A DNA stretch of 64,000 bases from Phallusia fumigata (lineage: Eukaryota > Chordata > Ascidiacea > Phlebobranchia > Ascidiidae), in assembly GCA_008931825.1 (NCBI GenBank), contig QXVZ01033308.1:1-64000 (forward strand), read 5' to 3'. Numbering within the stretch: the stretch's first letter is position 1; each line of letters opens with the position of its first letter. The notes under the pieces were generated by a model. That model was not told where the DNA came from. It saw nothing but the letters and a program-made list of their open reading frames with translations, and searched no databases. Below, piece after piece: positions 43,976-55,900 of the stretch. The position numbers and the translations under genes are program-made.

Positions 43976-45343
43976 ATGTATCCTTCGTTCGTTGCCATCT
44001 GTTTTGCTGCCGTTTTTCTGCCGTCGATTTTTAGTTCGGCTCATGCAAAGAATTTTACTGTTTCGAAAGCAAGTGTGAAAAAATACATGACCAAACTTAA
44101 CAATATGAGAGACACAGTGTATCACGAATTTCACGTAAAGGTGAGACATTTTCGTAAGTTTGCTTACAAAAACCTATTTATCGCCTAAATCCAATCTTGC
44201 AATACCCAGTTGCACAAGAGGGTCGCGAAAAAAGTGAAGAAGGGTCTGAAGAAACTCCTCATCACGAGAGACGACCGTGACTTTTATAAGTACCAACCAT
44301 ACGGAAACGGCCTTATTTTAGCTTTCAACGCTTTTAGATTGTCGGAATGGTATAGACTGCTCGCGGAGAAAATATCCACGGTATGGTGAACAATCTTACA
44401 TTGCAATAACTTTCATTTTGGTTCGAAGTCATGAATAGCAAACTATACTAATATCTTTTTGCAGACAAACCAAATCGACTGCACCGTTAAAAAGCCCGAG
44501 CCAGTACTGGACACGACGCAGGAAAGCGGAAACGTAAATAATTTTTTTTCAAAATTTACCCTTCCTCTGTTTGCAGGGGCATACATTTACTTTGCTTCTA
44601 TCACTGTTCCGCCACAATGCCCGCTCGTAAAACAAAATAGAAAATGTATTATTGACACGAACGTTAGTAAACGGAGCAAACCAAATTATGAAACTTTTTT
44701 GTGTCCAAGTATTTAATGTGCATGCCGAGAGTATTTGATAAAAATTTACCCGGTATGTCGAGAAATTTACCCACTGTATTTAATCGGTAATGTGTTAAAA
44801 TTCTTCCAGTAATTTTAACCCGATTTACCTCTTTTTCTTTTCACTTTTACGCGTAAATTTATTCACCTGGGTGAATTTGTGCATCTGAACAGGCTTGGTA
44901 ATGAAACGAATTAGGAACCTTGTTAAAGTAAGCGGCAAGTAAAATTCAATTTTTGCAACAGACTTGCGTGCCAACAGCTGTCACCGACGACTGCCTGCAG
45001 AACCTGCAAATGAAAGCGAAAGATTTGTTGTTGGAACTGCTGAACTTGAGCAAAATTAAAAGCCACAAGAAAGTTAATAACGTAAGCAAAGTCAAACTTG
45101 TTTGATACAACAAAAACTAATGTGTTTGTAACGTCAATAAAGTCTGATACCCACCTTTATATATTATATTTATATTGGTTTCAACGATAAAAGAATATTT
45201 TTTTACAGGCACTGAGAAAATTCAAAAATCAATACAAAAAACAACTCAAACTCAAAAAAGGGAAAAGATTTGCTTCAAAATTTGCTTCAATCTGTGGAGT
45301 TTTTAACAACAGAATTCGAGAAGCCTTGACGCAATTTGCATAA
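43976..45343 (+). CDS. Secreted basic helical protein; candidate class II helical cytokine (IL-10/IFN-lambda-like)
   Basis: Five exons: 43976-44140, 44210-44380, 44465-44533, 44962-45081 and 45209-45343, giving 219 aa. All four introns are GT-AG and phase 0. Residues 1-24 form a signal peptide ending SSAHA, and N26-F-T28 is a glycosylation sequon. Four mature cysteines (118, 137, 146, 204) could form two disulphides. The chain is lysine-rich and predicted largely helical: one amphipathic helix in exon 1 (SVKKYMTKLNNMRDTVYHEF), one or two in exon 2, a Cys linker, a helix in exon 4 (LQNLQMKAKDLLLELLNL) and a long helix in exon 5 (FASKFASICGVFNNRIREAL). Signal peptide plus five phase-0 exons is the hallmark of IL-10/IL-22/IFN-lambda genes, and exon 5 resembles their helix E-F block. 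Exon lengths do not match IL-10 except exon 1 (165 nt). The gene model is firm; the family call is inference. An unrelated lineage-specific secreted helical protein is the alternative. Confidence 0.72.
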
Positions 45344-45530
45344 CATTTCGCTCCGAACATTTATCCAGCCATGATGTGTTTTTTGATCGCTGTATTTATA
45401 TTATTTATTGCGGCTCTTCATTTTATTTTTGTACGAAATCATATTTATGTCTTTATTGCGAATGATTCATGTGCTTTGACTTTTTTATGTAGTTGCTTTT
45501 CAAACTATGAATAAACCTGGTCTGCAATTT
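45344..45530 (+). promoter_or_regulatory. 3' UTR with AU-rich element and poly(A) signal
   Basis: The 3' UTR of the cytokine-like gene carries the nonamer TTATTTATT at 45401-45409 and further ATTTA pentamers near 45394 and 45450, ending in AATAAA at 45510-45515. The UUAUUUA(U/A)(U/A) nonamer is the minimal destabilising AU-rich element of cytokine and early-response mRNAs, so a short-lived transcript is likely. Confidence 0.6.
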
Positions 45531-46887
45531 ATTGATATGTTTTTACGGCCGCTGGTGTTTTTAAAAGCTGTTTTTTAAAGCAGAAAAAACAGTGACTAAA
45601 ACAGAAAAGCACAGGCGGCTTGATTCGCAACTTCACATGATATTTGTAAAACTGAAAATAAAAGAATATTTTTTTATGCTCCAAGCAAATGATCATTCCG
45701 GGGTGTTCAACCGTCGAACTAACATTTGATACTTATCCAATCAAAAATTACTTTATGCAGGTTTTAAAAGCAAAACGTTTTTCTCAAGTAAAAGAAAAAT
45801 GGCGTTAATTACAAAAGTTTTAACCACATGTAAAAACCTTATCGACAACGTCACGTATATTTATTTCACCTTTAATGTTACAAAAATTTGAAAAAAATAA
45901 ATGCATGCGCACATTTGATACTGGTTTCCGCCCTTAAGCTTTCATGCAGGCCAACGAACACTCGAATCACAGCACGCCAGGAGCAAGAAGTGTCATGCAG
46001 AATCGAAGTCCGCCTTCCAAGCAATTCCATTTAGCAAGGCGTGGGAAAAATCTAGCATGCAGATCTTCTTGTGTACATAGACATAGAATATTTTTACATT
46101 TCTTGCCCTTTCAATAATTTTTGTGCAAAATGTTGAAATCTATAAATGACTTTTAATGCAGTGATTGTTGCAACATATTTGATGCTGTTTCCTCCTTTTT
46201 GCAGTGGATGTAAGGTTGTTCCTACTCTTACCTTGGGCACCAATTTCACAAATTCATTTGTAAATTGGTTCTATTAAACTTCATTTCTGCACTACCAAAA
46301 AAGATTGCTTGCAGATTATATTATGATTTAATTGATTAAAGATTATAATTTAAAATCCACTTGAAGAAAAACATAGTTTAAAAATCTTTATTTTCATGGT
46401 AAATGCAAAGAAAACCTTGAAATATTTTTGATAGCTGGCGTATTTTAGAAAGTTTTCAGTGAAAACAGTGGTGATAAACCCTAACAATCAGCAAAGTTTC
46501 TACGTTGCTTATGACAACAAATAACATCATTCTCGCGGCATAACCAAACTTATTTTTTTAAAGAAACACGTTCGAAAAAACATGCAGTCGTCAACACAAC
46601 AACAAGAATGGTAAAAACCGTATTTTTTATGTTGTTAAAACCGTACAAAGTCGCCCATTTCAATCTGCATGAATTATTGTACAAAACTTGTGTTTTACAA
46701 AGTGACTTTGGTTTTTGTTGCATGTATATTACGTCACAAAGGATATTGTAGAAAAAAGACAAAAGGTTGGTTGTTACAGTGATATGAGTTTTAGTCAAAG
46801 GTGCTTAAGATTCAGTTTTAAAAGGGTTACTGCTAGGGCAAAAACGATTGTAGTTGTTTTTACGACATCTGTTGTTATGTACTTACA
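45531..46887. other. Intergenic DNA upstream of the giant gene
   Basis: AT-rich sequence with no supported gene. It presumably holds the promoter and any 5' UTR exon of the giant gene. A splice acceptor (ACTTACAG, ending at 46888) precedes the ATG at 46902 by 13 nt, so an untranslated first exon, or a trans-spliced leader as known in tunicates, is expected. Nothing else stands out. Confidence 0.4.
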
Positions 46888-46901
46888 GGTACCAGAAAGC
46901 T

Positions 46902-49900
46902 ATGGCAAAAAAAGAGCGCTTGAAGGAACAACGAAATGTGGACAATGTTAATGACGGTGGACCAGTAAGGGTACTTATGCGAGATCAACGACAGCCAGAT
47001 AAAAAAATTGCAACCCGGCCCAAACGAGAAGAGAATGTGGTTAAAAAGCAAAAGGCCAAGCGTAAAGCCACGTCGGAGAAGGCCTACAGTGAAGGAAGGT
47101 CCAAATCGCCTGAAAGAAAGATAGAAATAAAACCGCCACAGAAACCATCGGACAGATCCAAAAAAGGAGGAATTTCCAGCTTAGACAAGGCAGTGACAAT
47201 TAATCAGATTATTACTCAGGCCGACGGACTTCGAAAACGTAAAAAAAGCCATCGTAAAGACACACGCACCGTGGAACAACGGCGAAAAGCCCTAATAAGC
47301 GACAAAGAAATTAAAAGCATTTTAGAAGTATTAGGACCAATTTACCGTCGAAGGATATTCATCGAACAGCTTAAATCGAGGTGGTACCTTATAGTTGCCC
47401 CTGTGGCATTAGTAATAATCCTGGCAGTGGTTGTTGGTGTTGTCATTGTTCCGCTGTTTACTGAAGTGCCGACAACGTTTACACCCCCGGAGCCAGTAAA
47501 AGGGCTTTGGAAGGTCTATGAATTGAAAGGTAAAATGATTTTTTGGAATGCATCATATTTAGTGACGCCATAAATAGACAGAATAACCACGTCCGATTGT
47601 AACCACTTGATTAGATCAGAACCTTGGAAAAATTTCCAACGGCCTTTGGACAAAAGCAATTGTGTTTCAAATAATCAACACTTTTAGGTTACACTGTTTT
47701 AAAAGTATCTTCCATACAATTTTTTGGATATGTATCATTGGAACAAAAATGAATTTTTATTGGAGCATTGAACACAGTGGGTGTGTACACTTGTCTAGTA
47801 AAAGGCCGTCTTGGAAGAACAGAGGGATTTACCCTGACTCAAAACATAAACAGTTTTGATAGCGTTTTGTTTTGTACAGGCTACGATTTAAAGACATTTG
47901 CGAAGAGTTGGGGAACCTGGGACACTGAAGTATGGGTTGATAACACCTTAATCGACAAGATGATGCCAATATACGACTCTTTGCGGTATCCGATCCTTAA
48001 TATTACCGTCCTTAAACTGCAACTGCAAAGTAGTCCAGATGCTCGAATGCAGGTAAACTGTGCGTGTGATCATGCCTTAATTAGGAATAGAATGTAATAA
48101 TGTTTGGTTTTACCAGCCCACATCATAGCACTTTGACAAAATTAGTACAGTTGTTTGCAGTTCTGTTTGTCCTATCTTGCAGAATCGTGGAAGATCCACG
48201 GATGATACGTCCGTACTACTCGAACACTTCATTTACTTTAGCGCTAACGAAGAGGAACACATGGACGTTAATATCGATCTGGTAAATATGATGAAAACCG
48301 TCAGACGCAACCTCATAGCCAGCGTGGACTGGCGCATCGACCCCTCGTACATAATCATGGAGCAGGCGGGAATATTCGTGAGATCATCATCAGTGAGAGA
48401 GTTTATGAATCGAAACATACCACCAGTGAATGCGAAAGACATTCGTTTGCCGCGATCCCGGATGTCGGTGGTAGAGCCTATAGTGGAAAACTATTGCGAT
48501 CCGGTTTTTATTCCTCCTCTCACAGAGGTTTTGCCGTACAACTGTACGTTCATTTCCATCCAGTTCCCGCCCGGTACGAAGTGCGAGTTTTCGTGCCCAG
48601 CTGGGTATGTGCTGCTCGGAAGCTCGGTACGCGCGTGCTTGCCAAGCGGGGTTTGGGAAGGACATAACCCACGGTGCACAAAGCCCTGCAAACCCCTGCC
48701 AGCGCACCCTAATGGATACGTCGGGCCAAGGGAATGTCTAACCAACGACTCGGTGACCCAAGGTACCCGATGCACCTACCTGTGCAATGAACATTTTACT
48801 CTGACGCGGCACGTCGCCCCTCTGTGCAACAAAGATGGATCATGGACCGCCCAGCCGCCGCTTTGCAAGCGACAGTGCCCGCCTATCAGAATTCCGGACG
48901 AGATGGCGGTGGCTCCAGCTTCCTGCACTTCCAAACCGTCGTTAGAAGGCACCGTGTGTGTTTTTTCGTGCGGGGATAACACCATCCTGTATGGAGAAAC
49001 TTCGATTTCGTGCGACAGTGATGGAAGGTAGGCTTATTTACTTCCACTGTTTCTTCTGTATTAAATATTTTTTGTGGCTTTAGCAATAACAGCAAATAAA
49101 AAAAGCCAAAGACTGCTTTCGGCAAGTTTAAGGCAACTCGACTTATTCTAAAAGACAGTGTTTCATACCGGAACGGAACGAAAAGAAATAACGTTATTCG
49201 GTCTGGGCAATTTATTTATTTCGGTATTTCGTTCCGGTACCGATATTTTTATTTCGTTCCGGTCTGANATTTCGTGCGACAGTGATGGAAGGTAGGCTGA
49301 TTTTTCTTCCACAGTTTCTTCTGTATTAAATATTTTTGTGGCTTTAGCAATAACAGCAAATAAAAAAGCCAAAGACTACTTTCGGCAAGATTAAGGCAAC
49401 TCGACTCATTCTAAAAGACAAGTCTGATTTAAGTCGATTTAATCAGTTCTGCAAGGCTTGATATGTCTAACTCAGGGGTGTTAATGAGGGCAAACTTTTA
49501 AAGTCACAATTAAGTCGCTTCAACAGAAAGGCCTAATCCAAATTTTGTCGGGCAATGCACAACACAATTTAAAACCACAGTCGCGGGAAAATGCCGTTGC
49601 GGGCCGCACTTTGGTCATCCCTGGTCTAACTGGACCCCAGCATATTTAATCGTACAGATAAGTTCCTTTTTTGTTTTTGTGTATGGTGAAGTTGGACGGA
49701 GGAGGTTCCAGTATGCAGAACTAAATGTCCGAAGTTGGAGAGCGTTCCAAACTCCGATGTTCACCCAACCGCATGTGACCAGGAAGAGCTCTTCGACGGT
49801 ATGGCCTGCATGTATCATTGTCACGATAGCTTTCGTTTGGTAGGGATGCCGTCACGTAGTTGTACAAGTAGTGGCAACTGGACTGGCAGTCCACCACGCT

Positions 49901-52900
49901 GTTCCCACACCTGTGAAATACTCGACTCGCCCGCAAATGGTGACGTAGTGCCTTTGTCTTGTACTTCAACTAGAGTTGCCAGCGGTACAGTGTGTCGGTT
50001 ATCCTGCGACAGTGGCTACGCCGCCAACGGACCGACAAACTTGACGTGCACTGAGAACGGAGTGTGGGACGAACCGCAACCAAAGTGCCTTGTACAGTGT
50101 CCTGCACTCAAAAAGCCAAGTAATTCTGACCTCGCTTGTACTGGCCACAGTGAGGAGTCTACTTGCGCTCTGTATTGCTTGCCTGGCCATCGTCTCAAAA
50201 ACTCAGGTTTTGTTATGTGTCAAGCAGACGCCACATGGACCGAGCCGATTGGTAAATGTGAAAAAGTTTGTCCGACTTTGCAGGCCCCTGACAACGCCGC
50301 TATTTCACCACTTGAGTGCACGGTTATCGAGAGCACTCTTGACTTCGTTTGTGAGGTAACCTGCGAGTTATCCTATGGCATTAGTGGTTCAGCTAAAAGA
50401 ATTTGCACATCGAATGGGACGTGGTCTGGTGAAGCGGCGACATGTACATACGAAAAACAGTTTCAGTTAGTTCTTGAGCATAAAGGGGCGTCTGTGTGCA
50501 TTGCCAGCCAGGCCAAGATACCCAAGAAGATTCCTAGCGACCAATGCGAAATGTCACACAGCAACTTGTGGTCGATACACCAAGGACACCTTTTAAAAAA
50601 CTCCAAGGACGGTCTATGTTTGGGATTTGATACTTTAACCGACATGGCAAAGACAGTACTCCTGAAATGCAACGCATCAGACCCTCGCCAATCGTGGGAA
50701 TGGCCGGACACAACAAGCGAAAACTATACCTTAAAAATACGTGACAAAGACTTGTTTTTATGGTACGGTTATCGGACATCAGACAAAATGTACGGCGTAG
50801 ATGAAGCCAAACCCCTTTCAAACTGGCTTCTTAAGGACTTGGAGACCAAATCAACGTACAGTTTTTTCGGTGCGGCCCAGAACGGCCACTGTCCCATGTT
50901 GGATGACATCGCCAATGGTAAGTGGAGTCCAACGTCTTGTGGACAGACCGTAAAGTCAACTGGGTCTCTATGCTCCTTTCTGTGTGACCCTGGTTACGAA
51001 ATCCTATCTGGGACTTCAGTTGTGACCTGCAGTAACGGCTTGTGGGATGGCAGCACATCACCAAAATGCGTCCCCAGCTGTTTAGCGCTTGACGGTCGTC
51101 TTTTCAACAACGGAAGCGTTTCACCACCGACTTGCTTTACCAGCGCTTACATGCTACGCGGCTCCACATGTGCTTTCCAATGCGAAACAGGTTTTGTTCT
51201 CGTCGGTGAACGTAACATTGCATGTACCGCCAACGCCAAGTGGACAGCGGAGCAGCCGCGATGTCAAAGCATTTGTCCACCGATCATGCTTCCAGCACAT
51301 GGCCGGATCGCAGCCCAACCGGCGACGTGTCCAAATCCAACGGGAATGAGCGACGAAGGCAGCGTTTGTCGAATCGAATGTCAGAACGGGTACGCGCTAC
51401 AAGGGGGTGCCGTTGTGCTTTGTACGCATGATGGAAGTTGGAACGAAACCACACAAAAATGCATGAGAACCTGTCTTCAGCCCAAAACCCCACACCACGG
51501 CGCGATCGACTGCGACACTGATTTCCTTACCTATCCAATCGGCACGAATTGCACTCACTCGTGCCTTGGAGGCCGAAGCTTGTTTCCCCACGAAAGCGTC
51601 AACGTTACTTGCGTAGAAAACGGTATTTGGAATATTAAAACGCCAACTTGCCAGTTCTTGTGCCCCCCGTTGGTTCCGTCGGCGAATGCGACTGTTAGTC
51701 CGGGTGAATGCACGGGGCCTCGCGGCTTGGAAAATGGTAAGGTATGTCGGTTTACCTGTGCGCCTGACTTTACACTTTCGTCCACTGCGCAAGCGGTGTG
51801 TCTGTCGTCCGGCGATTGGACAGTTTCAACAGCAACGTGTTTGCCTTCCCATCATTTCCAAATTCGACTGGCGACAAACGCTGCCTGTGTTGCCGTCAAT
51901 CACTATACCCACCACAATTCCTATTTTGTGGTCAAGCGTCCGCTAAACATGTGCAGTTCCTCAAATGTAACCTCGCAGTGGTTTCGTACCAGCACTGGCC
52001 AGCTTGAGCATGTGCACACCGGTTGGTGCCTTACCATCAACACCGCACAGAACAACGAGGTTGTACGTCTGGCTGTGTGTGATAGCAGCGACCCTAACCA
52101 GCGCTGGGACTGTGGGATTACAAAAAGTGCCTTTTCACTTTATCTTAAGGACACTGGCTTTATGCTGCAAGTTAAGGAAAACTTGCCGTCGGTCTTTATC
52201 AGCAAAATTTCGCCAGTCAACGAGGGTTACATTTCCTGGTTCGCCGCCTACAACGACGGAAACAATGGTTCAGTATGTGGTACAATTCTCGGTGCAAGCG
52301 CTTCATGTCCCAAAATCGCCCTCACAAAAGGTACAGGTATTTCTCCGTTTATTTGCCAAGCCAGCGTGGACATGGGTACGAATTGTACGGTAACATGTGA
52401 CTACGGTTACGAACTAAACTCGGGTGCCATGACCGCATCAACTCAGTGCATGGATTACGGAAAGTGGAGCTCACTTGATGTCTTCTGCAAACGGCGACGA
52501 TGCAAAGCCCTGGTTTTGCCAACTGGGGCCACGGTAAGCAACCCGACATGTAACTCTGCCGATGTATTACCCTGGTCAAATGTCACCTGTGAAGTTACAT
52601 GCGGAGCGGCGTACCGAAAGCTGCAGCCCGGCGCCACAGGAAAACTTCACTGCCTTGGTAATGGTGTGTGGAGCGAGCCAATGCCACAGTGCTTCAGTTT
52701 CTGTCCGGCGTTGGCGAAACCGACCATCGGCAAATTTTCTCCTGAAGTACGTTGTAATTTTTCAAACAAAGAGGGCGACAGGTGCGATTTTTCATGTCCT
52801 CCGCACTACAGACTTGTTGGTTCAAACAGCCTTGAGTGCTCATCCGGCGCTTGGAGCCATTCGCCTGCAGTCTGTCAACCACTAACTGCTGGTCCAAGAG

Positions 52901-55900
52901 TATGCCCTTCCCCCAGTGCCCCGAACTATGGATACATCGTTCCAGTCCAGTGCATACTGTCGAACGTGCCTTTCAATCAGTCGTGTACTGTCTCCTGCGT
53001 AGCTGGGTACGAGGCCTTGCCCCAGAATGTCGCTTCATTTTGCCAGGCTGATGGATCGTGGAGCGTGGTGTTACCGAAATGCAAGCGCACTTGTCCCAAC
53101 TTTGACACGCCTATGCATGCTTCAGTTTTTCCAGACCGCTGCACTGTAGGCATAAACGCCGACGGCGATCAGTGCACAATCGCCTGTAACCCAGGGTTTT
53201 CCACCACCGAGCATCGCGTAGTGACTTGTACAAGTTCGGGCCAGTGGGACTCTTTTTTTCCGCTATGCATACGTGTCTCCCATTTCCTTATTTCCATTCC
53301 CAAACCCGCACTCTGCTTGACCGCTGCGGAAACCCCCGAAGGCGTCATATCGTTTGCTGCCTGCTCGTATGATAATCCACTGCAGAAGTGGGAGTGGTTG
53401 CATAACAGACAGGTCCGTAATTACGCCTTACAAATGTGTTTATCGCCAGCAGAAGATCGTTCATATGCCTCTTTAAATCTGTCCTCATGTGAGTCCCTTA
53501 CGTCCGAGTGGATGTGCGCTTACTCGGCAACCACCGTGCGACAAGAGTTTCGTTACGACACCTTCGTACTGGGCTCATCAGTGGTAAACCCTGAAGTTGC
53601 GTTCGTTTTGGATCCGGACCAGGACGAAAAAAGTTGGGTAGCACAAAGAAACACGCTCTTTTACGGCCTCAATCAAACAGCAGCTGGTACAATTTGCTCG
53701 TTTAGAAGCGCAGGGATCTGCATGGGCATGCCTCCAATTGAGAACGGACTAATTGAAACTGGATGCGAGGGAAATTCTGACCACATAAGAAAAGGCACGA
53801 CCTGTCATTACGACTGCGAGACCGAATATCAGCTAGTGGGAAAACCTAAAAGAGTGTGTCAAGGCAACGGAATCTGGAGCGATGTCTCAAGCGTGTTTTG
53901 CTACCGCACTTGTCCTCATATAGAACCTGTATTGTTTGAAGTGAGCCCTTCCCTGTGTAGGGACACGCCGTATGAAGGGGTTGTGTGTACGTTTGTGTGT
54001 GAAGCCACATTTGAGCTTTCAGGACCGACTTCTCGGGTGTGTCAAGTGGACGGAACGTGGTCAGAAGAGGAAGTAATCTGTCACAAAAACTGCCCTGCTC
54101 ACTTAGCATCCGACCTGGTGATCGCTGATCCAGAAAACTGCCTGGTTCTTGAGCAGACAAGTGGAAGTGTATGCAGATTTTCGTGCCCAAACGGATACAT
54201 TCTGGTGGTCAGTGCAGTTCACACCTGCTTGAACGACGGAACGTGGTCTTCTGAGACACCAACATGCACCAGATCATGTCCTGCGCTGAAGCCGATCGCC
54301 AACGGAAGGCTTTTGCCTACAAACTGCGCCGGGAGTCAGAAAGGTACAGGCGATGCTTGCGTTTACTCGTGTGATGGGGCTCGGAGTCTGGACGGCAATA
54401 GGATTAGATCTTGCACGGGCAGCGGGATATGGACTGGCAGCCAGCCTTCTTGCCGCACCACCTGTCCACCTCTCACAGTCCCGCCAAATGGTAAAGTGCA
54501 TTGTAGCAGAGAAGTACCGCTCTCAGGCGACACATGCTCGTACTCATGTCTGCCAAACAACGTTCTTGAGGGAATCGGCGACGATCGAACTTGCATGCCG
54601 TCGGGGCGGTGGTCGGGCAGCGAACCAAGTTGTTCGCACGAGTTTCAATTCATGATCTTTCAAAGCACTCCCCCCACTTCCACATCATGCATGCACGCCA
54701 CTTCGCTTAAGGTTCCTGCTATGAAAGATATCGCTAGCTGCAGCTTCCAGTCCTCGTCTGACCGCTGGGCGTGGTACCAGGGCAGCCATATTCGCAATGC
54801 CGCGACACGACTCTGCCTTACTGGTCATATACACATTGCGGAAGCCTACGTTGCTCTTCAGAAATGCGATGAGACGAATATCGATCAGAAATGGGAGTGT
54901 TCCTCACCAGACAGGCCATGGTTTTTCCGTCTCGAAGACACAGGCCTTTACCCAGTGGGCCTTCCGTTTTCCACCAAAAAGATTCTGTTGCATTCCGATG
55001 AGGATATTGACTTTATAATTTCGACAAATGCAGGCATTACGAGACACACAAGTTTCTACGCCAAAACCTCCTTGACAAACAGAACATACGTTTGTTCCGC
55101 TCGTAGGGAAAACACTTGTCTTCCTGTCGCACTTGGGGAAAACCTGATTAATCATCCGAATGAGTGCGCTGAAAAGCAGTCAGCGGTCGGCACCCAGTGC
55201 CACTTTACTTGTAAGCCAGGCTATATGATTAGACTCGAGATAACCTCGCTAAGGTGCCTTAAATCTGGACGCTGGTCAAACGATGTTCCAACCTGTATCC
55301 AAGCCTGTAACCCACTGGAGCTCAAACCAGGCGACAAACTGAAAATCAGGCCTCCAACATGCGCCGGAACTTCGACCTTACCCGAGAAGTTTGCGTGCTA
55401 TGGGTCGTGCCCCGCTGGTTTCGCACTGGTCGGTCAGGCTGTGCTGACATGCTTGCGTAGCCATGAATGGGACGCTGGTTTGCCAACGTGCAAAGCGATT
55501 TGCCCCACTTTAAGTCCGCTTGAGCATGGAGAAATCAAGCCGGACGAATGTACGGATTACGCCTCACCCAACCTCGACGGCGCTCGATGCACATACACCT
55601 GTCTGCAAGAGGAACATGTCCTAAGCGGCGCCGCAGTCAGAACGTGCACACCAAATGGACAATGGGACAAACGCGAACCAAGCTGTGTAAAGCCTTGTCC
55701 TACTCTACCAGCACCCGACGGCGGCAAAGTGCTTCCTGGTCGATGCTCCGAGGAGCCGTCGCTCGCGGAGACAGTATGTGCCTTCTCCTGCAGCGAAGGC
55801 TTGTTTTTCATTGGATCCGCCTACAGGGTTTGTCAAGCAAACGGTTCTTGGACTGGAGTAAAATCGATCTGCCAGACTCCCTGTCCAATGGCTGTAAAAT

